From NCBI GenBank assembly GCA_002224055.1, contig AZLU01000040.1, forward strand, positions 31,316 to 95,315: a DNA stretch of 64,000 nt. Reading direction: 5' to 3'. Shown here in pieces: positions 50,401 through 62,448 of this stretch; position 1 is the first letter of the stretch; each line of letters starts with the position of its first letter. Both the position numbers and the translations under genes were made by a program. Source of the stretch: Pezizomycotina sp. ARF18. Its lineage: Eukaryota > Ascomycota. The notes below the pieces were generated by a model. That model was given only the letters and a program-made list of their open reading frames with translations, was not told where the DNA came from and made no database searches.

Positions 50401-53089
50401 TGAATATTGTTAACTTTTTCAGTCACCCAGAGGAGTTCCCTACGGAGACTATCACCAGTGGATGGTACATATGATTCAAGACATGGATTGCATTTCATGT
50501 AAAATCACTCATCAGGGTGGACTGCCTTAGTGAAGTCCGATTTCGGCTGCACTACGTGACCGGTGATACCCCTGAACAGATGGCACTCCCGAGCATAAAG
50601 GCCTTCTTGGGCAAACAATGTCCTATTAGCTCGGTGGCGACTGTGTAACCATTAGAGAGCCTAAAATATAGGCGAGGTTGATTGAATACAAGATCGCAAA
50701 GTCTTTCCCGTATGTCCACTCAGTCCGCTTACAGACATCAATTTATACTTTACGAGGTTCTTGCAGTGGAATCCGCTTAAGCCTCGTAATTGTCCAATGA
50801 TAATTTGGGGTTCTCCGAGTTTTACCCTTTTGGGGGTTCCGTTGGCACTGCCTAATGGCGGTGGCGTGTATACTTGCCTATTTTCATGCACAATATCGCA
50901 ATGGTATCAAGCACCCGCGAAGATGAACTTCAATAGATTTGAGCTCATTAAATCCTTAAATCATTTCATGACTTTTTACATTTTCTTCTGTGGGTGTCTG
51001 ATTATGATTTTCCTATCTATATTGCAAAGCTGTTCTAGGGGCAGAAAGGGGCAAGAGAAATTGGGGCCGGTCGATCGGCTATCATTTAAATAATTTTGGA
51101 GCTGAATTGCTGCGGCCCGCTCCGGTAGTAATGGTGTTCGTCCTGCCACTCTGATGTACTAAGAGGATACCAGAATCGTTCAAAATAGCTGAGATTACTA
51201 CATCGCCTTAGCCGAATGGCCAAGGAAGAGGATACGGATGCTCCGAAGCACAATTCCACGGATAGCGCTGGCGTAGGGATGCCTTCCTCGCTACTTAATG
51301 TCTAAGCCCTTATTCTAGGTCGAGGCCATCTAGTTTCAGCGCTATTGAACGGAGGATTTCTATATTTTCGCCAAATCATGCGGAATACCGCTGACTCAAC
51401 GTCCGAAAGTGTACCGGGATCTGAACAAATTATATCCCTTCAAGGTGACTGAATCATAGATTTTGCATGAGCAGGGGGACACGGCCACTAATATATCTGT
51501 CCTTCGTGACGATCTAGCGCTTGTAACTTGATGTTTAAGCTGGATAACTCGAGTAAGTACCTGTACATTGTCGAACAACTACAGCAAGTACAACTGCTGT
51601 AGCACCCAAGCCAGTATTTAGAATTGCTGTTGCATGGAGCAACGGGGTATCTTGTTGGCGACTTAGGTGTCTCGAGCTATCTTGTAATTCGTGTCATACA
51701 CAATGCTAAAGGGTTTTTGTATTCTAATGTTGGACATGATAGGATAACTGGAAAGAGGAATGGTAAAAGTAGAACAACGTAACACTGCGCTAGTTGGAAT
51801 AAAAAGGTCCGTAAAGTGTGCCTTGGGCACCGACTAGTGGCCTCATTCCGTGAGTTCTTAAGAGATTAAAAAACTGAAGGAATAACAATGAAAGTCTAAG
51901 TGGTGAAATGGTCGCGGGACGTAGATTTCTGGCGGCGAAGACTCCCTATATGTGAAAGAAAGAAAGAAGGAAATGAAGCCTCGTTTGCTCCTCTGATCTG
52001 TTTAGCGATTCTTTGCAGAAACCCATAAAGGTAAGGAGTGTAATTACTTGAAGAATGATCACAGACCTTATGTACTGCCAGGCAACCAAATAGTTGTCGA
52101 TTATATGCTCAACGACAACGTTGTAGGCTCGGACTATTGGATGAATGACAGAGAACTTAGCAAGTTATTCGGAGACCCGTAAACAAAATAAAGAATTCTC
52201 TGAAGCGTATAAGATTTAAAATTACGCCTATTCATCTGATGATTGGCTATGATAGTCTAAGGCTTGGTAGCACATAGTTCGCATCCTAACAACAGAAGGG
52301 AACCAAAAAGTTCTATTGCTTCTTAGGGTGAACGACCACTGATGCAGCATAAAGTCAGACCTAAAATTATCGAGTTAGGTAAAGGGAACGTCACTATTAA
52401 TACAAAATCCCTGGTTGCTGGGAGCAACACTGTAATGATAAATATCCTTTCCTATGGTAGCTACTTAACAGTTTAGCAGAGAGATGGCTGTAGCAATCCG
52501 TTAACGTGAACTAGTGCCCCGATTTATGGTAACCCTTACGTTTAAATGCTTTGGCTAATACTAGGTACTTGCAATCTATACTCCTTATGAGTTTTTAGAA
52601 ATCGAAAAGGTTCATATCGCCAGGGCTCTTTGTCTAATTTTGGACTAACCCGTACGGGGATCTATCTATCATTCGTGGGTTTAAAAGCCATCGAACCATT
52701 CACAAAACGCAACGGAGTTTCATGTTCTTTCTGTTTTTTTTTTCCTATCATATAGGATTACGACACGTACGCGGATCTCATCAAAACATATATTGGCGAA
52801 CGCCGCGCTTCCAGCAAACTCGAAGCTATTTTGGGATATCATGCCACAAGTCACGATATAACTCAGTATTACCGTTAGGAGTAGTACCTAACTATTATAG
52901 CAGGACTGAGAAATACCAGAACGCTAAGGCTTTCAAAATCCAAAAAAGAAGCGGGAGGGGGGGATTTCTGAGCAAGAGGCCTCCAAAAGCTACAGTATCC
53001 AGGATATCTTCGTCCCGCTTTCTCAATGGAAATGAAGTTTACTGTAAGAATTAAATGCCATAGATCTGAATGAAAGAATAGACGCTGGC
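47466..53089. other. Gene-poor decayed sequence, 5.6 kb
   Basis: Nothing recognisable on either strand. T26 lies at 50110-50135. A 110-codon frame at 50761-51093 contains one hydrophobic stretch but resembles no family. A weak match to the zinc-finger gene near 47600-47690 is discussed among the rejected items. Confidence 0.5.
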
Positions 53090-53341
53090 TTGGATCTTAA
53101 AATCTTCTTATCAGGCATCAATAATATAATGATCTATACCTATAATATTTACTGGATTTTACTCTTATATTTCGAGCGGGAAGATTTCCCATTCTCTCAC
53201 GGCCAATATTACATGAGATATATAAGTCTACCCAAACAAGAAATTCCCGTAAAATTGGCGAATACGTATGTAGCAATGGATAAGTATGTACTCGCAAATA
53301 AGTATAGATCTTTAAAGCGTTTGCGGAATCTTTATATTTGA
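53090..53341 (+). pseudogene. Possible BTB/POZ domain relic
   Basis: An 83-codon frame ends ANTYVAMDKYVLANKYRSLKRL, which resembles the C-terminal helices of fungal BTB/POZ proteins (a repeated Y-x2-ADKY-like pattern followed by L-x2-L), and it has a tyrosine-rich stretch ahead where those proteins carry an LYTGDY-like motif. The match is loose and AT-rich composition favours Tyr/Ile/Leu frames by chance. Confidence 0.2.
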
Positions 53342-53672
53342 AATAGGTGGTATCATTCAAATGCATATAAGATATTATTGATGCATTCTTATTCTCTAGT
53401 TTTTACGATACATTGATCTTTTATTTTGAGGAGGTTTCTGTTGAATTTATCTAGGTAAATAGTCATAACGGACGTGATTTCAAAAAAAATGTTTCTTCGA
53501 ATATGACCTCCTCAAAAAGAGATAGGTCCTCCTGTAACTGGACATTTAATGCTGGCTGAGCTACATATTCGAGGCCAATATCGCAATTGAATCAATCCAA
53601 GGCGTTGAATTTAATTGGGAAATTCATAAGAAATACTATGGTCCGTAATCAGAAGCAAAAGGCGCGGCAATG

Positions 53673-53700
53673 AAAATAAATAAATAAATAAATAAATAAA
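53673..53700. repeat. (AAAT)n microsatellite
   Basis: Seven tandem AAAT units. No further structure. Confidence 0.95.
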
Positions 53701-53751
53701 GGGCTATAGTCGTGTATAGACACCTTTCAAGCAGTACAGTTTCTATTGAGC

Positions 53752-54255
53752 ATGAAATATAAAGATATCGAGATGTTTCTCGATGTTGAGGTTCCCTGGA
53801 ACCTCGAGGCTGAGCTATCATCCACCCCGGTAAGTGGAACCCTCTTTTGAGACAGACTTACGCGTTTTTACTATTTTCGAGAAGATGGCTTTCAAATTTA
53901 ACAGAATCCTCTTCCATCTTCATCTGTACAGGAAAGTATATTGACAACACCAACGATTATCGTAGACGAGGCTGTGGTTTTAAAACCTGCGATTCGAAAA
54001 TCAAGCCCTGCCCAGCATAAAATGATCGCAACGGGAAAGGTTGGTGGGGTTAGGTGGGGCTAATTGTCTACCCCACTATCTGATACTTCAACCAAAGTCC
54101 TTAGAAGGCTCTCGGCGAAGGTTATGTGGCTGAAAAATGACGAGCAGGAAAATAATACGTGTATGCTTGACATATCAGCGAATTATGCGGTCTCAATGCA
54201 AATACTTGAATCCTTCTTGCTACCGAAGTCTCTCCATGTTGTACAATTACACTAG
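53752..54255 (+). pseudogene. Short two-exon unrecognised gene, probably decayed
   Basis: ATG at 53752 opens a 26-codon exon (MKYKDIEMFLDVEVPWNLEA) that ends at a GTAAGT donor (53830). The 102-nt segment to the CAG acceptor (53930-53931) contains a TTTAAC branch point and a pyrimidine tract. The phase is kept, and exon 2 begins ESILTTPTIIVDEAVVLK and runs 43 codons to TAA (54061). The same frame then continues for another 63 codons (to 54255), so a single stop may interrupt a gene of about 130 aa. I recognise no family. The combination of intact splice grammar and phase retention is better than background in this compartment, though it can occur by chance. Confidence 0.35.
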
Positions 54256-57200
54256 CTGTGCTATAGGCGTCTTTACCTAGCCGAGCATTGTTCGTGGAAC
54301 ACTTTTATATATGCGTAATGCTACCACGAAGGATAAGTTATATATCTGATTTTATAGTATGTGATATTTAAAACAATCCGCAAAGCCAATGTCTCATCTT
54401 TTAGATTGTGTTGATCACAAAATTTCAGTCTTATAGAGCTGTCCGCTTGGGAAGAAAGAAAGGGGGGTGTGCTTTATGAAACGTGGCTTTCTCGAAACGT
54501 CACGTTTACCTCAATCTTCGTAAATGGTAGCGGAAAAAGAAGTAGTAGAAGGCGCGATCTTGTTTTCCGAGTGCCTTGATAGACCTAGATTTGCTAACTT
54601 CAAGGAAAAAGCCGCCTATTTCCAATATTCCATTCTAAGCTTTCTGACACAAAGAAAAAGTCTTTGGCTAGACGTACAATCATTTATGTAAGGTACCAGC
54701 TTAGCGACTCGCGATAGAAGCTTTTGGGCCATTTCGTCGCTTTAGGCCATAATGGCTTCCGGATATAGTTCATAAGTCTCTGAAAGTCTACGCATGTGGT
54801 GTTAATAGATTCGCATTTCGGTCTTGGTCTATAAAAAAAAGACCCCATGAGAGCTTTTCGCAGTCAGATCTCGTTTTTGCCAAAACCGGCGAATAATATT
54901 TAATTTAACGACCTGCTTTTTTATGACTCCCCGGCGTGTTGAAAATGTGCTCGGGCACGGGCCTCAAATTGATGAGCCAAATTGCGTAACGTTTCTAAGC
55001 TCAGTGACGAAAGTCATTTAAGCTCAACTCAAGTTTTCAAAGTGTGGCAGAATTCTATCAATTACAGTACGAACAACTCTCAAAAATATTTAAAAAAAAA
55101 CTCCCAACTTCTTTACACTTGCCTAAATCGAGTATTGAATGCCCACTGATTTATTTGCCCCTTATATCGCTTTCATTGCGCAACTCAACCAGCCTTCTCG
55201 CCAAGCGCGATTATATAAAATCACATTTCTTAATCTCAGGATGCCTTATAGAAAAGAACTAGTAAATTGATGAGAATTTCATAATAATTCTAGAGTATCA
55301 CTCTCCATTGATCGGTCCTAAAAGATTCCGCAGAAACATATTTGTTCTGATCACCAGATGCACAATTCCCTATCTTAATAAAGCTCAACTTGTTCGGCAC
55401 CCGCGCCAATATCTATTTACCCCTCCCGCGCACCAGCCAATAGCGGACTGGCCACCATGTTTTGCCTTTACAAACTTTGAACGCCACTATTGCAAAGTTT
55501 CTCTAGCTCCAGTGCTACTTATAGCAAACAGCGTTCGAGCTCAGGAGGCTTAGTATTCTTGATTGCTGCTCGGACGAAGGATTCTAGCAGAGCTTTATAA
55601 TTCGCATATTATTGCAGAGCAATCGCTTTCCGGCATGATGCTGAGCTACTGAGGCAAAATACGCCTGTGATAAACATCGGGAGCATGGTGTTAGGAGCCA
55701 GGCTTGATAGGCTAACACTCTTGCACTGCTCGAGTTTGCTCCTATATTCTATAGTTTTCCTCAGAAACCATTTCCTTTAGCAATTAGTCGATTCTAGACC
55801 ATTCATATCTCGCTCGTGCATGCACTGCTGGCCGGATTGAGCTATTTCGTTCTACTTGCATCTAGAATGTTAATGAGTACTTCAGCTCTTGTATCGTTCA
55901 AGTGTTTATTTAGGTTCGAGAGAATTTAGGTTCGAGAGAATAGTGAGTAGGCTTGCTAGGTGTGCATGTTTTCAGCCTCCAAACCCTGCTGCGACTGCGA
56001 TTCTCTCTTACATAGCTCTATACTGAAAGCAGTATATCTCGCATAGGAGCGCTATTCTCAGATTCACGAGTTGCGCGTTGAAGCGTTGCGATGAATGGCT
56101 GTTAACGGACCTCGCGGAGATTTATGGACTGGGTTGATATTCTGGTGAAGTGGACACAGAACATTCAATTGCGGGAGCCATCAGCGGTGGGTATGTCTGA
56201 TTGTCCTGTTTACTCATCTGGGACTCTAAGAAGCAAATTTTCATTGAGAGATTAGTTATCGGACAGAAATAGCAGAGGAAAAATTTTGTTCTCCGCAGGA
56301 AATCGCGTTCCGCAGGCTGTCCGGATAAGGCTAGTGCGGCTCTTCAGTTTATGTTTCCTTCGCTGCACTTCTCGTCGCTAATTACACTTCAAACGCCTAT
56401 CGACTCTGTTGTAACTGCGGCCCGGTTAGATAGTGCAGTGTATACTATGTTTATTGCTGCTAACGCGATAGAAAACAGTGAACAAAATCAACCTATATGC
56501 TTTTTAATTTTGTATTATTCCAAAGCTTCTGATAAGTATACAGATATATGGTTTGTCACCCTCATTCTCTTCGTCGCTGGCTGATAAATCCAACGCATAA
56601 TCTGACGGGGGGTTTCCCTTAAAAACGTTATCTCTGGACGAAGGGATGTTGCCTTGCCGATTTAATTTCCCCTCACTAATAAGTAGAGAATGTCTGTATA
56701 TACGAAAAGTCCTCTGCATGCGCAGTAGGTAAGAGTATAAATATTTTATATAAACCCCTCTTAGATATTTCGGGGGCAATACCATAGCTTTGTACCCTAA
56801 TAACCCCCGTGCGTACACTGAAAGTGTTAGCTCTAAGTGTATTTGATCTTTTTAAACGGGTTTCTCATGCATTTCTGACTCATACTACACAAAAGGGTAA
56901 TTTATAGAGTGTGTAAGCAAGAATAGGGCGGGCTCAAACGGGCCCGATATATATTTTTACTTACTATCGTTTTGATATTCTGCCTAAAGCGTTCAGGCGC
57001 GAAGTTCCGTATAATGCACATGACATCTGCAATTTTGCCGCCGATTATGCATAAATGTTAAACTGCCGCTTCAAATCTATTTTCAATGGTTTTTTCGATA
57101 CGGAATTCCTATTAGTGGCGGAATAGTCTAGATCTTGGTTCTCGAAGCTTCTTAAAATCAAGTGCTTGTGCTATATAAAGAAAAACTATCTTGTCCTCGG

Positions 57201-59377
57201 ATTTCGGAATTAAGGATGCCATATGATATATTGTATCTCGGACATATATACGCAATATAATGGGTCTAAAACAATCCATCGATCTACGAACGGAAATATA
57301 ACATTGAGAAGTTTAGGATTGGTGACCTTGTAACACCAAGAATTGCAAGCTTTACTCTACCGTCCATTGCACGCAATATTCAGAAATCCAAAAAAGGGTT
57401 CCTTCTATATAATAAATATGAGAAAAAATTAATATACTGAAGGGTATTATTATTATTCTAGACCTTTATAATCTAGCGGCTTAAACTATTATAATCTTTA
57501 TATATAAAACTAGTAGCTATATAAGACCTAGAATTTTTTTAATTAATAAAAAAAATTACTACTCATAAATATAATAATTAATTTTTTTTATTAATACAGT
57601 GGGGAGGGCTTTCTTTCCTTTTTCCACCTATGTACCTGTACTTGCTCAATAAAAATTGGTGCAAAAGCCCCACGGGAAAAAAAAGAAAGCAAAAAAAAAG
57701 AAAAAAAAAAAAAAAAAAAAAAAAGCCGGCGTAAATGAAGCAATATCAACCCACTATGTATAGTATATAAATCAACGTCCCTCGTCAAAAATTCTTAGCT
57801 GGTAAGTTCCTCGTATTATTTAGACCAGCACCGATCTTTTTAAAACATCGGCTGAACTTAGCTTGCGCACATATCTTATAGTATCAGAAATCCCGGTGCG
57901 CTCAGCGGACCGCTGCGCCTTACGGACTCGAATTATATCCATCGACTAGCATCCCATCCGTACCCGTCCAGAGGCAAACTACAAACGATACCACTTTGTT
58001 CCACTTGAAATGCTTCTGTAAGACAATCTACCCGTAATTTTAATATTGCCAGGTGGCGATTTACGAAAGAACGTTTTCTTCTCGCTATTTCTCGAAATTT
58101 TCGCCTTCACCTAAAATTCTCATGATATAATATGCCCTTGAGATTATTAGTAAAAGTAAGGCAAACAAGCGACAAAATCAAGGAGCAAAAGGGTTAATAT
58201 AAGTTTCATTCTCACCAAACCCCTTGCTTCCATTTGTTTCTTCTGCCCTTTCCGCTTGAGAAATACTCCCCAAAAATACTCTTCATACTGAGAGCAGACC
58301 TCTTAAGCCGCCATATTCTCAAGTTAATGCAAAAAAAGTAAAAGACGTAAATGGATTAATAAGAAAGAGGGAACAGATCAAAGAGTTCGCTTTTATAAGG
58401 AAATAAGATTAGGACTATATATTAATCCTCCGCTTAAAAACTTGTATATTTACCACTTCGTCCTCTGCCTGCCTTATTGATTCATTGACTAATCCACGAT
58501 CCAGAAACCAGAGACAACACAAAAAACACGTCACTCATTTTGCCCAGCTCGCTGTCTCGAGATCTCTCTCCTGGTCCACCGATTTCTTAAATCGGAAGAA
58601 TACCCTCTTCTTTTGTCAGCATAATAGGCATACGAAAGATCCAGCTCAAGAGTTTAACTTGCCGCTCGTGATAACTCTTAAATCCTTCCAGTAATACGAT
58701 CTCTCCTCGACTTCATCCCCCGGTGTGCAGCACACGCTGACTGTTCGCTTAAGGAGTCAAATCACAGCGGGCGGGGATCTATCGTCTTCCTCCGTGATTT
58801 CGAGGCTTAGGATCGCAATTTCTAAATCAAGTTAGCGTGGTTTTGCCTCAGATTTGGACTAGTCTTTCGTCGATTTTGTCTTAAAAAGAATAGGGAATTT
58901 GCTGCCTATACTAAGGTACTTTATATAATCCTATACTGACCTTATCCTGATACTCTATTGTGTTTTCTAGTGAAAGATAATACCGCGTTAGAGTGCATCC
59001 TCTTTCCCGTTAATCAAACCGGATTCTTGTTTCTATGCACCAATACGCTGTCAGACAGCCATATCTGCAATACGCCAAACTTAGCTAACGGTCGCTTTAT
59101 TCGATGAAGGAATCGGGTTTCGGTGGCGCCATATTATTGGTCCTATTAGTCCGTCGGCTCCCATCAAGCGCGTTGCCGTTAAACAAACCGCCCTGAAGAG
59201 TAAGAAGGCGTCGACGCGTCTTTACTTCGGATCGATTTAGTGCCCAGCAAAGGTTGACTTGAACCCATTGTAAGCATATTTATTAGTGCGGGCTTGGGAG
59301 CTAAAAGAACAGGACCTGCTCGCCCGACTTATTGAAAACGAGGCAATCTAAGAAGACCATCCGGCCGAAGAAAATCA
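54256..59377. other. Gene-poor decayed sequence, 5.1 kb
   Basis: No gene recognised. Contains a tandem duplication of TTTAGGTTCGAGAGAA (55909-55940), an AT-rich inverted-repeat region (57420-57600) and an A24 run (57701-57724). Several frames of 60-105 codons lack motifs and splice signals. The last few hundred bases (58.5-59.37 kb) are less AT-rich and are probably the 5' flank of the zinc-finger gene. Confidence 0.5.
57420..57600. repeat. AT-rich nested imperfect inverted repeats
   Basis: AATTAATAAAAAAAATTA and TAATTAATTTTTTTTATTAA form an imperfect inverted pair around 57537-57597. TTCTAGACCTTTATAATCTA (about 57457) pairs imperfectly with a segment near 57510-57535 containing TATATAAGACCTAGAA. 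This could be the remains of a small inverted-repeat transposon or chance folding of AT-rich sequence. Confidence 0.4.
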
Positions 59378-62300
59378 ATGAGCGAATTTTCCAGCTGGAA
59401 TAATACCGAAAACTTGGCCTTCGATACGCAGTCACAATATCTCCACGACGTCGGTCTGTCAGGCCCAGGACAATCTGACCATGCAGAAGATCACCTAGAG
59501 GCGGTTCCCTTGACCTACCCTCATGGACGCAGTGAAGACGATCCCTGGAACCCTATGAAGGTTAACAGAGGCCATATCCAGTATAACACAGCCGTCGAAA
59601 GCTCTGGGGCTATCCTCAGCATTATCCCACTGATGTTTTGTCCGAACCGGATCTCCTAGATGTTCATTCTAATGTTACTCTACCCCGATTAACACTTACC
59701 TGAGTGGTGGCGGAACCAATACACATAAGCATATCCATAATCGTACCATAAGAAGTTATAGAGCACCTTCCTTCTCGGAGTCGGTCAGAACCGAACCATC
59801 AAGCTGGATTACGATTAATACGGATGCGGACGCAATATCTGCATTTTCGGAACGGGCCGAAACCGTTTTGAGCGGAGGTTCAACGACCGGAGGAAGGAGT
59901 GGCGGTGTTTCCGTGGCGGGGCAATGGCGATGCGACGATTGCGACAAAACGTTTACCTCCGAGGCGGACTTTCAAAACATAAGAAGGTCGGAGCGCATGG
60001 CCAACGTCAGCATAGATGTCAAAGATGTGGAGCTTCTTTCGATATGAGCAAGGACTTGAACCGTCATATAGCAACGAGACACAAGACCGAAGGAAACAGT
60101 CTGTTTTGTCACGTCACAACATGTAATAGGTCTTTCGGTAAAGGTAAAGGCTTCTCCAGATATGACAATCTCAGGCAACACGTCAAAAATCGACACGGGA
60201 AAGGAGAATGGGAAAATATGCCAAAGGGAGGGTACCGTATGCCCGGAGTAAACGCCCATTCCACGAATAGAAACGAAGATTTGCTGTCTTTAACGACTCC
60301 CAGTCAAGCAGAGGATCAGAGCATGGATACTTCTCAGGATGTTTCTGAATCCCATACCTACGAGCAGGACGATATGAAAGAGGATGATGATCAAATGACG
60401 AGGATATGCAAGAAGAAGATGATGTAGACGACATTGTCGAAGTCCAAGACCAAAGTGAATACGATGCTGAAGGGGACGTAACAATACCGGATGGGATAGT
60501 TCGGCAGTTGGTGAGGATAAAGGCAAAGGAAAGGACCTAGCTTCGTATCAGTCCATGCCCCCCCGCCGATCCCAAGCAAGAGCAAGTCCCCTGAAAAAAG
60601 TCAGAAGCGCATTTCATGGGCACCGGACCCGAAACGGTTCCTCCATCACGAATCATATGGCCCTGTTTAAATGATGACATTGATGGGCAATCAGGTGGAG
60701 TGTCTATGGCGCACAGTTCGACCTTGGAGGTTACTGAAGATGGATCGCTTTCTCCAAGAACAGTTCAAATAAGCTCAATCGCAGCTTCGGTAGATATTGA
60801 AAATCAACTATCAGTTTCATCGCCTGCTTCGCAACAAGCCAGCGATGAGGTCATCTTCAATGAGGCGAAGACTATGATACGTAAAGGACTTAACAAGGCC
60901 GAGACCATGAATAGTTTTTCAAGTAGGTTTGAGGAACTCAGGAACTGGCTTGTGGAAGAGTTGAGGTCCATGAGTATTAAGCAACATGGCGACGCCCAAT
61001 CTGAGCCAATTGTGCGTGGACACGGTGTTCCGGTTACACAGGTTGGAGTTTCAGATAACCGCGATGCATCGACGGATTAAACTTCATGCTCCATCCGCAC
61101 GCCCCATCTTCAACATCCGGCATTCGCGAACCTCTTCGATGCCGAATATACCAGTTTCTAGTTATGCATCTTCGGCGTTAAATGTATTCTCTATGACTGA
61201 TGGATCTACTTCTCCGCTCACGAGCGTTCGAGACTTATTTGACGCCAGTGGTACTATTGTCCAACAGAATGATACCGCCATTGCCCAAGAAGTTATGATG
61301 GATTCTGGTTTGGTTCCTCCTCTGGCAACGATGATGGATGGCAACATTAACCCTTTAATGGCCAATAGTGTGTTAACACTGCTGTTTCAAATAGCAATAA
61401 CCAGCAACAGCAACAGGTTAAACGGACATGCTTCTGCGGGAAGTCTTTCACTAAGGTTTCGGAATACAAGTAAGCTCTAATACTCCCTTTTTAAGCATTT
61501 AAACCAAAACACGCTTGTTTAACCATTCAAACCTCAATGGCAGCAAGCATTATAAGCGCCACTGGAAGCGTTTCCTTTGCCCATTTCCTGGGTGTCTACA
61601 GAGGTTTGGCACGAAGGACGATTGGCGTCGGCACGATTCAAGATGTCATTACCAGCTTGGATTTTACAAATGCTTGTTTGGTGGTCATCGTACCTGTCGC
61701 GCCGCGTTCACGAAAGAGCTGTTCGATGCCCACCTGGATAGTATTCATTGGCAGCATTCGCCTTCTGTCTCGCCGCTGGAAGTTCCACATCCGCAGCCGC
61801 CGGCATTGGTCAATACTTCCCCTGAAGAAATTAGCCGGCAAAAAGAAATACTTTCCGACCCTGAAAGGCGCAGCAAATTCTACAAACGGGCACACAACGG
61901 GCAGAATAACTGCGAGGATAACTTCTGGTGCGGTTTCTGCCGAAAGATGATCAAAATAGATGACGCCGATTTCGGATTGAAGGCAATGAATACCAGGGTC
62001 GACCATATCGCGAACCACTTTGCGACCGAGACGCCAGCCGGGGCCTTGTTCGACGAAGGCGCACCGATCGGTAGCATTATTCCGCCTTTACCGGTTTACC
62101 CACTGGACTGCCGCTGCCGGCGGCTCCGGTGGGGTATCCCTAGCGGCCAGCGGCGGAACGGACGGTCCCGGCGGTGTACCTGCGCCAGCAGGCCCGAAGT
62201 GGATGCATTATGATGACTATGATATGCGGGAAACGGGTCCATACGTCGAAGACGATAACAATCTGACTGTCGCCGCCCGAATCGGAATAACGCACAACCA

Positions 62301-62448
62301 GCGGAAGCTCGGGCCGAAGAGGCGAGGTGAATATTGCAAGACTAGACGCGGATGTCTAAAATTAGTATCGTGGGGAGAATGGCCGTATATTCTTGGACAA
62401 GTAAATTGTCTTGAGTTGGGGGCAATTATTAATCTAAATTGTAAATGA
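59378..62448 (+). CDS. Multi-finger C2H2 protein, roughly 980 aa
   Basis: The start ATG gives MSEFSSWNNTENLAFDTQS. A first finger cluster at about 59925-60200 has CDDCDKTFTSEADF, then CQRCGASFDMSKDLNRHIATRH (C-x2-C-x12-H-x4-H) and CHVTTCNRSFGKGKGF...H-x4-H. A long acidic, Ser-rich middle follows (VDDIVEVQDQSEYDAEGDV; FEELRNWLVEELRSMS). The second cluster begins CFCGKSFTKVSEY and is cut inside the finger by a 74-nt intron (61470-61543); splicing gives YNKHYKRHW in frame. It continues with CPFPGCLQRFGTKDDWRRH, a CLFGGHRTC finger and WCGFCRKMIKID, a zinc-ribbon-like motif frequent in this fungal group. A Gly-rich tail follows. Frame changes of one base occur about six times (for example the A3 at 60393-60395). 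The last stop (62448) is uncertain. Probably a nuclear DNA-binding protein. A decayed copy lies at 44650-46330. Confidence 0.7.

Noticed and set aside
50761-51093. 110-codon frame with one hydrophobic stretch
   Set aside because: No motif and no context; the start of the frame is arbitrary.
51205-51290. tRNA-like segment containing TTAGCCGAATGGCCAAGG
   Set aside because: It resembles the first part of a Leu/Ser tRNA, but no B box or closing acceptor stem can be found.
22495-59377. Retroelement or other virus-like element in the gene-poor blocks
   Set aside because: I looked for long terminal repeats and for reverse-transcriptase, integrase and capsid-like words and recognised none. Heavily decayed ones could be missed by eye.
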